A stretch of 36,154 nucleotides of DNA from NCBI GenBank assembly GCA_049609325.1, contig JBMYYK010000022.1, positions 1 through 36,154 on the forward strand, given 5' to 3'. The stretch's first letter is position 1; each line of letters opens with the position of its first letter. Shown one piece after another: positions 8,536 through 16,163 of this stretch. Below the pieces are notes generated by a model. It was not told the DNA's origin. It made no database searches and saw nothing but the letters and a program-made list of their open reading frames with translations. A program made the translations under genes and the position numbers. This stretch comes from GCA-2733415 sp049609325 (lineage in GTDB: Bacteria > Bacteroidota > Bacteroidia > Flavobacteriales > Flavobacteriaceae).

Positions 8536-8895
8536 CTATTTACCCACAATCATTTTTATTGCTATAAACAACATCAATACCCCAAAAATTCGTTTTAATA
8601 ACTTCTCATCTATGGCTATGGCTAACTTAGACCCAAAAAACCCACCAATTATAAACGTTACAGATATAACTAAAGCTAATTTCCAATCTACATGACCAGC
8701 TTTACTATATTGCAATACTGCCAATAATGTTACTGGTGGTAACATTGCTGCCAAGCTAGTACCTTGTGCTTGATGTTGGGTGAAACCTATTAGCAACAAC
8801 AAAGGCACCATAACAACTCCGCCTCCAATACCTAAAACTCCACTTAAGAACCCAGCTAACAGTCCTACACCTATAAGAAATAAAACAGTACTCAT
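8536..8895 (-). CDS. Half-size TauE/SafE (DUF81) membrane permease
   Basis: A 119-residue integral membrane protein of the TauE/SafE family, whose members export sulfite, sulfoacetate or related organic anions. The start MSTVLFLIGVGLLAGFLSG leads into the conserved glycine-rich turn GVLGIGGGVVMVPLL, and a later GGFFGSKLA repeats the family's second conserved helix. About four transmembrane segments are seen. Usual members have about 250 residues with two such repeats, so this is one repeat and probably works as a dimer. The frame extends 14 residues upstream, but the ATG at 8895 lies 1 base after the lytic transglycosylase stop (TAAAATG), which suggests translational coupling and decides the start. 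It is the last gene of a three-gene operon. Substrate is unknown. Confidence 0.85.
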   Translation of the reverse strand: MSTVLFLIGVGLLAGFLSGVLGIGGGVVMVPLLLLIGFTQHQAQGTSLAAMLPPVTLLAVLQYSKAGHVDWKLALVISVTFIIGGFFGSKLAIAIDEKLLKRIFGVLMLFIAIKMIVGK

Positions 8896-8896
8896 T

Positions 8897-9847
8897 TTAA
8901 TTTGTATAAACGCCTTCTTTCGGAATTTTAATTTCATAGGTACGTCTTGTTTTGTTATTCAAATGTCCTTCTCGCAACCACGGATTATGAATTTTCATTA
9001 TCTTATAATTCACCCCCAAATCTTTAGAAAACTGCGCAATATTTGTTATTGCTGTATCAAGTTGTATGGTTCTTGTAGGAATGGCATCGTATAAATCTGT
9101 TTTTTCAAAGTTAAAACCAAATTTATGAGGTTGCATTAAAATATACTTCATTGCAACTATTCTTGGCACATAACGAGACGTTTCTGTACCCAGCAACAAA
9201 TCATAGTAGCCAGACACCTGTTGTTTACTTAATCGCCGAGACATTCCAGACATCCCTCCATTATATGCTGCAGCCGCTAAAGTCCAACTCCCTAATTTTT
9301 CTTTGGCATCTTTTAAATATTTACAAGCTACACGTGTAGATTTTTCTAAATGGTAACGTTCATCAACATTAGCATTGACCTCTAACCCATACTCGCGACC
9401 TGTGGTCTTCATAATTTGCCAAAACCCTCTAGCTCCAGCAGGTGAAACAACATTAGTTAATCCGCTTTCAATAACTGCTAAATATTTAAAATCATCTGGC
9501 ACACCTTCTTCGGCTAATATTTTTTCTATGATTGGAAAATATTTATTAGCGCGTTTAAACATTAGAAACCCATTGGATTGCCAATAGGTATTTACCAAAA
9601 ACTCACGATCAATACGTTCTTTAATATCTGGTTGTTCCACAGGGACGTTTTCTCCTGCAAAAACTAATTTTTTAGGAAGTGTTAAGGCGTATACATTATA
9701 ATTATTCACATAGCTTGTATCTACTAACTTTTCTGAATTATCTTCTACTCTACTTACATCTTTATTTGAAACTGAATTTATAAAAAGCCCTGCTATACAT
9801 AGCAATCCAATTCCGCATAATATATTTTTAACTATTCTCATTGACAT
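8897..9847 (-). CDS. Membrane-anchored lytic murein transglycosylase (SLT domain)
   Basis: Cleaves the MurNAc-GlcNAc bond of peptidoglycan to leave 1,6-anhydro ends, in the periplasm. Residues 8-24 are a single N-terminal hydrophobic segment (signal anchor or uncleaved signal). The SLT core begins near residue 100: YLAVIESGLTNVVSPAGARG carries the catalytic glutamate E127 in the ES motif, followed by GFWQIMKTTGREYGL and the later AAAYNGGMSG motif, all typical of MltD/Slt-type enzymes. Total length is 316. No complete LysM repeat is visible at the C-terminus, where MltD usually carries them, though the last 60 residues (ITNIAQFSKDLGVNYKIMKI) resemble one degenerate LysM. The ATG at 9847 lies 7 bases after the hydrolase stop; ATG 9841 is a possible alternative. 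Confidence 0.9.
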   Translation of the reverse strand: MSMRIVKNILCGIGLLCIAGLFINSVSNKDVSRVEDNSEKLVDTSYVNNYNVYALTLPKKLVFAGENVPVEQPDIKERIDREFLVNTYWQSNGFLMFKRANKYFPIIEKILAEEGVPDDFKYLAVIESGLTNVVSPAGARGFWQIMKTTGREYGLEVNANVDERYHLEKSTRVACKYLKDAKEKLGSWTLAAAAYNGGMSGMSRRLSKQQVSGYYDLLLGTETSRYVPRIVAMKYILMQPHKFGFNFEKTDLYDAIPTRTIQLDTAITNIAQFSKDLGVNYKIMKIHNPWLREGHLNNKTRRTYEIKIPKEGVYTN

Positions 9848-9854
9848 CTCTTAT

Positions 9855-10520
9855 TTATGCTGTTAACAATTTAGGTAAATTTTCATTAAACCACTTATAC
9901 TTATTTATAATCATAACATGTGTTCCGTTATTAACTTTAACCACATTTCCTTTTATGTATTTAATAGGAAATATTTTATCATGACTACCATGAATATGAA
10001 TCACATTATCAAGTTGTTGTGTTTGCTTCCAGTTTATCAACTGTTCTATGGCCCAATCTAGATAATTTTTATCATGTATAGACATGTATTTTTTATACAA
10101 ATCAACTCGATGTGTTGCCGTTTCACCAAATGCATACTTAGCTAATTTTTCTATATCTGAAAACAATTGAGTAGGTACCAATTTATAGGCCCGTGTTAGC
10201 TTTGCAAACCTCATTCGAACCGGAAATTCTTGTTGATGAACAACACTAGACACCACAACAATTTTTTGCGCTTTAAGATATTTACTCATTTCTTGAACTA
10301 CAATACCGCCAAAAGACACTCCAAATAAAATTGGGTTATCATGTTTAATTTTCAACACCATTCGCTGTACATATGCAGAAAGTGATTCGTTTTTACATGG
10401 AATTTCCCACTCTATATAATGTAACTCATAACTATCTTGTGGTAATTTAATATACTCAAATATTTTGGTATTTGCTGCCATACCAGGAATGAAATATACA
10501 TGTGCTTTCCTCTTCTGCAT
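9855..10520 (-). CDS. Alpha/beta-hydrolase
   Basis: A small alpha/beta-hydrolase (221 residues from the ATG at 10520) with unknown substrate. The oxyanion region YFIPGMAAN near the N-terminus, the nucleophile elbow GVSFGG (serine at residue 69) and a late histidine in NNGTHVMI fit the canonical triad. An acidic partner is plausible in HIHGSHDKIFP. The frame is open to a GTG at 10544, adding 8 residues, but the ATG beginning MQKRKAHVYFIPG fits the fold better. No signal peptide is seen, so the enzyme is probably cytoplasmic. It is the first gene of the operon with the lytic transglycosylase and TauE/SafE genes. The link may reflect envelope turnover, but nothing in the sequence fixes it. Confidence 0.8.
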   Translation of the reverse strand: MQKRKAHVYFIPGMAANTKIFEYIKLPQDSYELHYIEWEIPCKNESLSAYVQRMVLKIKHDNPILFGVSFGGIVVQEMSKYLKAQKIVVVSSVVHQQEFPVRMRFAKLTRAYKLVPTQLFSDIEKLAKYAFGETATHRVDLYKKYMSIHDKNYLDWAIEQLINWKQTQQLDNVIHIHGSHDKIFPIKYIKGNVVKVNNGTHVMIINKYKWFNENLPKLLTA

Positions 10521-10618
10521 TGCTAAACAATGTTTTATTGTCACAAGATAAGTCTTTCTTAATAATCACACTATATTTTAACGCAAACCTTTTAAAACAA
10601 TGATTTTACACAGATATG

Positions 10619-10649
10619 TTGTTTAACATATGATAATTTCGTAACTTTA
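10619..10649 (+). promoter_or_regulatory. Probable promoter of the small GNAT gene
   Basis: TTG at 10619-10621, a 20-base spacer and TAACTTTA at 10642-10649, one base away from TAnnTTTG. The leader would be about 55 bases. Confidence 0.4.
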
Positions 10650-10712
10650 AACTCTTGAATATGCAATATTTAAGCATCACAACCAACTCTACAACCAAAG
10701 AATCTTTTACTT

Positions 10713-11009
10713 ATGATTATGGAATTAACTTTAAAAGACAATGAATTTTTAAGACAATTTGAAATTCTTGTTGACAACCACTTAGCAATCATTGAATATT
10801 CGTTACAAGAGCGAAAAATATTCCTAACCAAAATACACATTCCTGAAGAAATTACTGAAGACGATTTTCAGAACACCTTTATAAGAATTGTTTTTGAAAA
10901 CATCGAAGAACGTAATTTAAATGTAGTTCCTACTTGCCCCGCCATTGCCGGTTTTATAAGAAAAAACAAGCAATACAAAGCATTACTGCCTGTAGGTATT
11001 AAAATATAA
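10713..11009 (+). CDS. Small GNAT-like N-acetyltransferase (COG2388 type)
   Basis: A 98-residue protein resembling the minimal GNAT proteins of the YjdJ/COG2388 group, which use acetyl-CoA but whose acceptors are mostly unknown. Visible elements are the first strands (ELTLKDNEFLRQFEI, HLAIIEYSLQERKIF), the LTKIHIPEEI strand equivalent to the usual 'HTEVPEELRG', the helix IRIVFENIEERNLNVV, and the tell-tale VVPTCPAIAGFIRKNKQYKALL ending. The usual glycine-rich pyrophosphate loop of this group (QGxG in larger members) is not obvious, replaced by the DDFQNTF stretch, so acetyl-CoA binding may be weak. Start is ATG 10713, with ATG 10719 as alternative. It appears monocistronic, with a promoter and terminator of its own. 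Confidence 0.7.
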   Translation: MIMELTLKDNEFLRQFEILVDNHLAIIEYSLQERKIFLTKIHIPEEITEDDFQNTFIRIVFENIEERNLNVVPTCPAIAGFIRKNKQYKALLPVGIKI

Positions 11010-11010
11010 C

Positions 11011-11050
11011 ATATAAAAAAAGCTCACCTAAGGTGAACTTTTTTATATAT
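11011..11050. terminator. Terminator between GNAT gene and lipoprotein gene
   Basis: A symmetrical ATATAAAAAA-AGCTCACC ... GGTGAACT-TTTTTATAT hairpin with one C/A mismatch. It lies just past both convergent stop codons and probably works in both directions. Confidence 0.7.
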
Positions 11051-11062
11051 TTATTATTCGAT

Positions 11063-11551
11063 TTAATAACGCACGTCAAAGCTACCGTTTGACACAGTTA
11101 TGGTTTCGTAAGACATTGTTGTGGTATTATAATTCGTTAAATTCCCAGAAAATGTACCCTTAAGTCTCGACCCATTATTTTCAGAAATCATTGATGTCAT
11201 ACTTGCTGTATCATCAGAGGGTTGGTAATCACTAAATTCATACAGAACTTGATCTTTTTCAAACATAAAATACAAAATTTCATTTTCCCCAACCAATAAC
11301 TCATCTATATAAAACTGAAACTCTCTATTTGCATCTGAAGAAATTTTTGCCGTAACGTAAACATCTACATAAGCAACACCACCATCTTCATATGGTGTTC
11401 TTACTACACTTATATCATCAAACACATATACTATATCATCAATCTTAGCCGATAAACTGCTATCTGGGGTGCGGGTATTTACTGAATTATCATCTTCACA
11501 AGAAATAAACGACAAGGAACAGCACACTAGAACAAAAATAATCTTTTTCAT
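11063..11551 (-). CDS. Lipoprotein of unknown function
   Basis: A 162-residue exported lipoprotein. The start MKKIIFVLVCCSLSFISC ends in a lipobox with the lipidated cysteine at residue 18, followed by acidic residues (EDDNS), the type of sequence that in some Bacteroidetes promotes surface display. The remainder is rich in beta strands, ending GTFSGNLTNYNTTTMSYETI and NGSFDVRY; this 'GTFSG...ITNGxFxVxY' ending resembles the DUF6252-type lipoproteins of Flavobacteriia, though I cannot confirm the family. A TAACTTTA element upstream on the minus strand (11573-11566) may be its -7 box. No partner gene is evident. Confidence 0.75.
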   Translation of the reverse strand: MKKIIFVLVCCSLSFISCEDDNSVNTRTPDSSLSAKIDDIVYVFDDISVVRTPYEDGGVAYVDVYVTAKISSDANREFQFYIDELLVGENEILYFMFEKDQVLYEFSDYQPSDDTASMTSMISENNGSRLKGTFSGNLTNYNTTTMSYETITVSNGSFDVRY

Positions 11552-11648
11552 AATGGTTAGTTTTTAAAGTTACACTCTAATTTAACAAAAAAAGCACAAC
11601 GAAACAAACTAAACAGCTACAAATCAAATGATTAACACAAGTGTTTTT

Positions 11649-12965
11649 TTATAAAAAATTAAACCTTACTAAGCCATCTTCATCAATATTTTTAAGCACA
11701 ACTTGATGTAGCGTGTTAGCTAATTCCGGATTCCAAGGTGTTTTTACTTTAACATAGTTTTCTGTAAAACCATGAATGTAGCCCTCTTTATTTTCATCTT
11801 CAAATAGTACAGTTTTTTGTTTACCTAATTGAGATTCATAAAACACGCCTCGCATTTTAGCAGATAAGCCTCGTAACATTTTACTACGTTTTTTACGTAC
11901 AGAAACTGGCACTACAGCTTCCATTTCAGCTGCTTCAGTATTTGCGCGCTCTGAATAAGTGAACACGTGTAAATAAGAAACCTCCAAGTTTGCTAAGTAA
12001 TTATAGGTTTCTAAAAACAATTCATCGGTTTCTCCAGGAAACCCAACAATCACATCTACACCTATACAAGCGTCAGGCATTTGCTGTTTAATTTTTGCAA
12101 CTCTATCAGTGTATGTTTTACGTAAATAACGGCGCTTCATTTTCTTAAGCAACTCATCGCTACCACTCTGCAATGGAATATGAAAATGCGGTACAAAACT
12201 ATTGGAGTTGGCTACAAATTGTATTGTTTCATCTTTCAATAAATTAGGTTCTATTGATGAAATTCTAACACGATGAATTCCTTCAACTGTATCTAATTTT
12301 TCTACCAGCTCAAAAAAGGTATGTTCATGTTTTTTATTACCAAACTCACCTTTACCATAATCGCCAATGTTCACACCCGTTAAAACAATTTCTTTAATAC
12401 CTTTTGCAGAAATTTCTGCTGCATTATTAAGTACATTTTGTAATGTATCAGATCTTGAAATTCCACGCGCTAATGGTATAGTGCAATACGTACATTTATA
12501 ATCACAGCCATCTTGCACTTTCAAAAATGCCCGTGTTCTATCACCTATGGAATAACTGCCAACATAAAAATCTGCATCTTCAATTTCACAAGAATGAATT
12601 TCACCCATGTCATTTTTTGACAAATCATTAATATAACTGGTGATTTTGAACTTTTCAGTAGCTCCTAAAACCAAATCTACTCCATCAACATCTGCAAGTT
12701 CTTCTGGCTTTAATTGGGCATAACACCCCACAGCTGCAACAAACGCATTGGCGTTTTGTTTCTGAGCTTGCTTAACAATAGTCTTAAATTTTTTGTCGGC
12801 ATTTTCAGTAACTGAACACGTATTAACCACATAAATATCGGCCTTTTCAGAAAAATCAACACGATCAAACCCTTCTTTAGTAAAGTCACGAGCAATTGTA
12901 GATGTTTCTGAAAAATTTAATTTACAACCTAATGTATAAAAAGCTACTTTTTTTCTTTCCTGCAT
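11649..12965 (-). CDS. mtaB: tRNA t6A37 C2-methylthiotransferase
   Basis: A radical-SAM methylthiotransferase of 438 residues that converts t6A37 to ms2t6A37 in ANN-decoding tRNAs. The N-terminal UPF0004 domain carries the three cysteines of the auxiliary 4Fe-4S cluster (C14 in LGCKLN, C50 in NTCSVT, C81 in VGCYAQ). The radical-SAM cluster motif CDYKCTYC gives C154, C158 and C161. A C-terminal TRAM-like domain (from about 375) is present. MtaB is preferred over MiaB because of the TLGCKLNFSE start, GCDYKCTYCTIPLARG and the overall length; RimO is excluded by the cysteine context. It has a divergent promoter region shared with the gene at 13041. Confidence 0.93.
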   Translation of the reverse strand: MQERKKVAFYTLGCKLNFSETSTIARDFTKEGFDRVDFSEKADIYVVNTCSVTENADKKFKTIVKQAQKQNANAFVAAVGCYAQLKPEELADVDGVDLVLGATEKFKITSYINDLSKNDMGEIHSCEIEDADFYVGSYSIGDRTRAFLKVQDGCDYKCTYCTIPLARGISRSDTLQNVLNNAAEISAKGIKEIVLTGVNIGDYGKGEFGNKKHEHTFFELVEKLDTVEGIHRVRISSIEPNLLKDETIQFVANSNSFVPHFHIPLQSGSDELLKKMKRRYLRKTYTDRVAKIKQQMPDACIGVDVIVGFPGETDELFLETYNYLANLEVSYLHVFTYSERANTEAAEMEAVVPVSVRKKRSKMLRGLSAKMRGVFYESQLGKQKTVLFEDENKEGYIHGFTENYVKVKTPWNPELANTLHQVVLKNIDEDGLVRFNFL

Positions 12966-12979
12966 TTAATTATCTTACT

Positions 12980-12987
12980 TATATTTG
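12980..12987 (+). promoter_or_regulatory. -7 element for the 13041 gene
   Basis: TATATTTG matches TAnnTTTG exactly on the plus strand, 53 bases before the TTG start at 13041. No convincing -33 TTG is seen. The start point would fall near 12994, at the edge of the palindrome at 12997-13011. Confidence 0.45.
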
Positions 12988-12996
12988 AACAGCTAG

Positions 12997-13011
12997 GCTA
13001 TACAGTATAGC
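12997..13011. repeat. 15-bp perfect palindrome between divergent promoters
   Basis: GCTATAC-A-GTATAGC, a 7-bp inverted repeat around one base. It sits between a plus-strand -7 element (12980) and a minus-strand -7 element (13024), overlapping the predicted starts of both transcripts. It could be an operator for a dimeric regulator. Confidence 0.5.
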
Positions 13012-13016
13012 GCCTG

Positions 13017-13050
13017 CAAAAATACAATTAATTAACCAATTTGAAAACAA
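13017..13050 (-). promoter_or_regulatory. Promoter of mtaB
   Basis: Minus strand: TTG at 13050-13048, a 23-base spacer, TATTTTTG at 13024-13017 (TAnnTTTG). It overlaps the first codons of the divergent 13041 gene, so the two transcripts would overlap at their 5' ends. Confidence 0.5.
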
Positions 13051-14651
13051 CTCTTCTCCTTATTATCAAGCTGTTATGTATGAGCATATTATTATGCTTT
13101 TTTGCATGTAGCACTAACAATTCTACAATTGATGATTCCACCGTTTTCAGGTACAATGAATATAAAAACATCAATTCCTTAGACCCCGCTTTTGCAAAAG
13201 ATAATGCAAACATCTGGGCATGCAATCAATTATTTAACGGCTTAGTACAGCTTGATGACAATTTAAATGTGCAACCAGACATTGCTAAAAACTGGCAAAT
13301 ATCTGACGATGCAAAAACGTATACATTTACACTTAGAACCGATGTTCAATTTCATCAACACGAGATATTTAAACATGCTACTAGAAATGTTACTGCTAAA
13401 GATTTTGAATATTCATTTAAGCGATTAATAGATCCTAAATTAGCATCACCAGGAAGCAACACTTTACAACAAGTAGACACATTTTACGCCGTAAACGATT
13501 CAATATTTGAAATTAAACTCAAACAACCTTTCCCCGCTTTTTTAGGCGTTTTAACCACTAAATATTGCTCCGTTTTACCACAAGAAATTGTTGAGTATTA
13601 TGGCAATGACTTCAGAGCAAACCCTATTGGCACTGGACCATTTCAATTTAAGCGTTGGGAAGAAAACATCAAACTAGTTCTAAGACGTAACCCTAACTAT
13701 CATGAAAAAGATGCAAAAGGACAACAACTACCCTACCTTGAAGCTGTAGCCATTAGTTTTTTAAGTGATAAACAAAGTGAGTTTTTAGAATTTTCTCAGG
13801 GCAATATCGATTTCTTATCCGGACTGGCTCCTTCATACAAAGATGAATTACTTACTGCTAATGGCTCATTACGCAACAAGTACACTAAAGATGTCAATAT
13901 GGTGTCTGGTGATTATTTGAACACTGAGTATTTAGGGTTTTACATGGAAACTGAACAAGCAGAAATACAATCTGAATTAATCAGACAAGCTGTAAACTAT
14001 GGTTTTGACCGACAAACCATGATTACCTATTTACGTAATGGTATTGGCACACCTGCTGAAAATGGTTTTGTTCCTAAAGGACTTCCAAGCTTTAATAACC
14101 AAAAAGGCTATAATTATCAGCCGGAAAAAGCCAAACAACTTGTCGAGAAATTTAAAGCGGAAACTGGTATTACTGAACCAAAAATTACTATATCTACAAA
14201 CAGTTTATACGTAGACTTATGCGAATATATTCAACGTGAATTAGAAAAAATAGGTTTAACCGTTACTGTTGATTTACTAACCTCATCTACTTTAAAAGAA
14301 GAAAAATCTACTGGTAAATTATCCATATTTAGAGCCAGCTGGGTAGCAGATTATCCCGATGCTGAAAATTATCTATCACTGTTTTATTCTAAAAACTTCA
14401 CTCCTAATGGTCCTAATTACACTCATTTTAAGAATAATGCATACGACAGTTTATACGAGAACGCCTTAAAAGAAATTGACCTGAATAAACGCCATCAGTT
14501 ATACCAAAAAATGGATAGTGTTGTCATAAAACACGCACCTATAATACCGTTATACTATGACAATGTCATCCGGTTTACAAGAAAAAACATTCATGATTTA
14601 GGCATAAATCCGATCAACCTATTACATCTAAAACGAGTTTATAAAAATTAA
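13041..14651 (+). CDS. Oligopeptide-type (family 5) solute-binding lipoprotein
   Basis: A 536-residue solute-binding protein of the OppA/DppA/MppA class, held in the envelope by a lipid on C23 (LLCFFAC lipobox). The family's landmarks are present: NINSLDPAFAKDNANIWA near the N-terminus, ISDDAKTYTFTLRTDVQFH, AKDFEYSFKRLIDPKL, and NPIGTGPFQFKRWEENIKLV. The start codon is TTG at 13041: an in-frame stop lies 12 bases upstream, and the next start (ATG 13080) would leave a signal too short and without positive charge. No permease or ATPase gene is in the window, so it is an orphan binding protein. It lies 9 bases before an SGNH gene and heads the candidate O-acylation operon. Possible ligands are peptides or murein peptides; the sequence does not decide. 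Confidence 0.9.
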   Translation: MKTTLLLIIKLLCMSILLCFFACSTNNSTIDDSTVFRYNEYKNINSLDPAFAKDNANIWACNQLFNGLVQLDDNLNVQPDIAKNWQISDDAKTYTFTLRTDVQFHQHEIFKHATRNVTAKDFEYSFKRLIDPKLASPGSNTLQQVDTFYAVNDSIFEIKLKQPFPAFLGVLTTKYCSVLPQEIVEYYGNDFRANPIGTGPFQFKRWEENIKLVLRRNPNYHEKDAKGQQLPYLEAVAISFLSDKQSEFLEFSQGNIDFLSGLAPSYKDELLTANGSLRNKYTKDVNMVSGDYLNTEYLGFYMETEQAEIQSELIRQAVNYGFDRQTMITYLRNGIGTPAENGFVPKGLPSFNNQKGYNYQPEKAKQLVEKFKAETGITEPKITISTNSLYVDLCEYIQRELEKIGLTVTVDLLTSSTLKEEKSTGKLSIFRASWVADYPDAENYLSLFYSKNFTPNGPNYTHFKNNAYDSLYENALKEIDLNKRHQLYQKMDSVVIKHAPIIPLYYDNVIRFTRKNIHDLGINPINLLHLKRVYKN

Positions 14652-14660
14652 TCTCGCCGT

Positions 14661-16163
14661 ATGAAACCCATCTCTCCTATATATATTGCCACATTTATAC
14701 TTTGTGTATTAGCACTTTTAGGTGCTGGCTTATTTATTACTACTGAGCAAGATGAAAAGGAAGGGGTTTTTATAGACCAACTACACATCAAATACCCTAC
14801 ATATGCTACTTTTTTTGAGCATGAAAAAGCACCACAGATAGACTCTGTTCAACAAACCATTGAACAAATTACCACACAAATACAACCTATTGAAGTTGAA
14901 AAAATCAACTTAGGTATAGATTCATTAATTACACACAAGCCAAACGCAGAAAACAAAGTTTCTGGCACAATTATAGACTTTTCTAAAATAGACACTACTG
15001 CAATTCAACGCATTACTTACCCTAAGGATTCCGTTAAGTTTATAACGAGTTTAAAAAAGAGCTTAAGTAGTCAGTACTGTAGGATTGTTCATTATGGTGA
15101 TTCTCAATTAGAAGGTGATCGAATAACAGGATACCTGAGAAACAGATTGCAACGTATGTATGGCGGGAGTGGGCCTGGTTTTATACCAATCAAACAAGTG
15201 TATCATCAAATTAGTGCAATTGTTACACCAAGTGATACTTGGCAACGTCATGCCATTTTTGATAGAACTCAGAAACGTTTTCAGCATAAAAAATACGGAC
15301 TGTATTTATCGTCTTCACGCTTTACACCTATTCTTAAGGACAGTATCTCTTTAGATACACTTCGTGAAACTACTGCTAAAATTCTTATAAAACCTTCAAA
15401 AATCACATATAAAAAATTCAGAGCATTTTCATCTATTGGCTTACACTACACCAACTGTACTAATCCAGTACAAGTTTCTGTGTACACCAAAGGACAACTC
15501 ATACAACAAGATAGTTTAATTACAGATGGCAATTACCATAACTTTAGTATTGATTTACCAGGAACACCAAGTGATTTAAACATTGAGCTTACAGGTAAAA
15601 TTAGCCCTGATTTTTACGGGATTACATTAGACGGAAAAACCGGTGTACAAATAGATAATGTTGCCATGCGTGGTGCCTCTGGGACCTTATTTACAAAAAC
15701 TAATGCCGCAGATTTTAAACACATGGTTAAGGAGCTTAATCCGAAAATCATGATGCTACAATTTGGCGGTAATACTGTTCCTTACATAAAAGATTCTATA
15801 GCCGTAAACAACTATACTAACACCATCAAACGTCAAATCAATTGGTTAAGACATCATAAACCTTCTATTGATTTTATCTTTATAGGCCCTACAGATTTAG
15901 CTACTTCTATAAATGGTAACATGACTACTTATGAGTTGTTACCATATTTAAATCAAAAACTAAAAGAGGTATGCTATAATAATAATGTAGCGTATTGGGA
16001 TATGTTTCAAGCAATGGGTGGTAAAAACTCAATAAGTCATTGGGTTAATGAAGGGCTTGTTGGTGGTGATTATGTTCATTTTACACCAAAAGGCACCAAA
16101 TATATTTCGGAATTATTTTTCACAGCACTTTACCTAGATTTAAAACCAAATTCGATACAATAA
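14661..16163 (+). CDS. Membrane-anchored SGNH/GDSL-type protein, candidate glycan O-acyltransferase/esterase
   Basis: A 500-residue protein with a single N-terminal membrane helix (about residues 8-27), a linker rich in polar residues to about 130, then an SGNH-hydrolase domain in the periplasm. Block I is HYGDSQLEGD with nucleophile S148; block III is FGGN (N371); block V is GDYVHFTPKG with D470 and H473. The full catalytic set is therefore present. The segment between blocks I and III holds a beta-rich insertion (about 190-330). Gene order with another SGNH gene (TAATG overlap) and an MBOAT gene mirrors AlgI/AlgJ/AlgX and PatA/PatB, where SGNH proteins pass acetyl to or from a glycan. It may instead be a plain esterase. 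It follows the binding lipoprotein by 9 bases. Confidence 0.85.
   Translation: MKPISPIYIATFILCVLALLGAGLFITTEQDEKEGVFIDQLHIKYPTYATFFEHEKAPQIDSVQQTIEQITTQIQPIEVEKINLGIDSLITHKPNAENKVSGTIIDFSKIDTTAIQRITYPKDSVKFITSLKKSLSSQYCRIVHYGDSQLEGDRITGYLRNRLQRMYGGSGPGFIPIKQVYHQISAIVTPSDTWQRHAIFDRTQKRFQHKKYGLYLSSSRFTPILKDSISLDTLRETTAKILIKPSKITYKKFRAFSSIGLHYTNCTNPVQVSVYTKGQLIQQDSLITDGNYHNFSIDLPGTPSDLNIELTGKISPDFYGITLDGKTGVQIDNVAMRGASGTLFTKTNAADFKHMVKELNPKIMMLQFGGNTVPYIKDSIAVNNYTNTIKRQINWLRHHKPSIDFIFIGPTDLATSINGNMTTYELLPYLNQKLKEVCYNNNVAYWDMFQAMGGKNSISHWVNEGLVGGDYVHFTPKGTKYISELFFTALYLDLKPNSIQ

Noticed and set aside
11630..11650. Hairpin AACAC/GTGTT as terminator of mtaB
   Set aside because: The stem is 5 bp and the T run is on the wrong strand for mtaB.
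13041..14651. A start at ATG 13080 for the binding lipoprotein
   Set aside because: It leaves a 10-residue, uncharged signal; the TTG at 13041 gives a proper lipoprotein signal.
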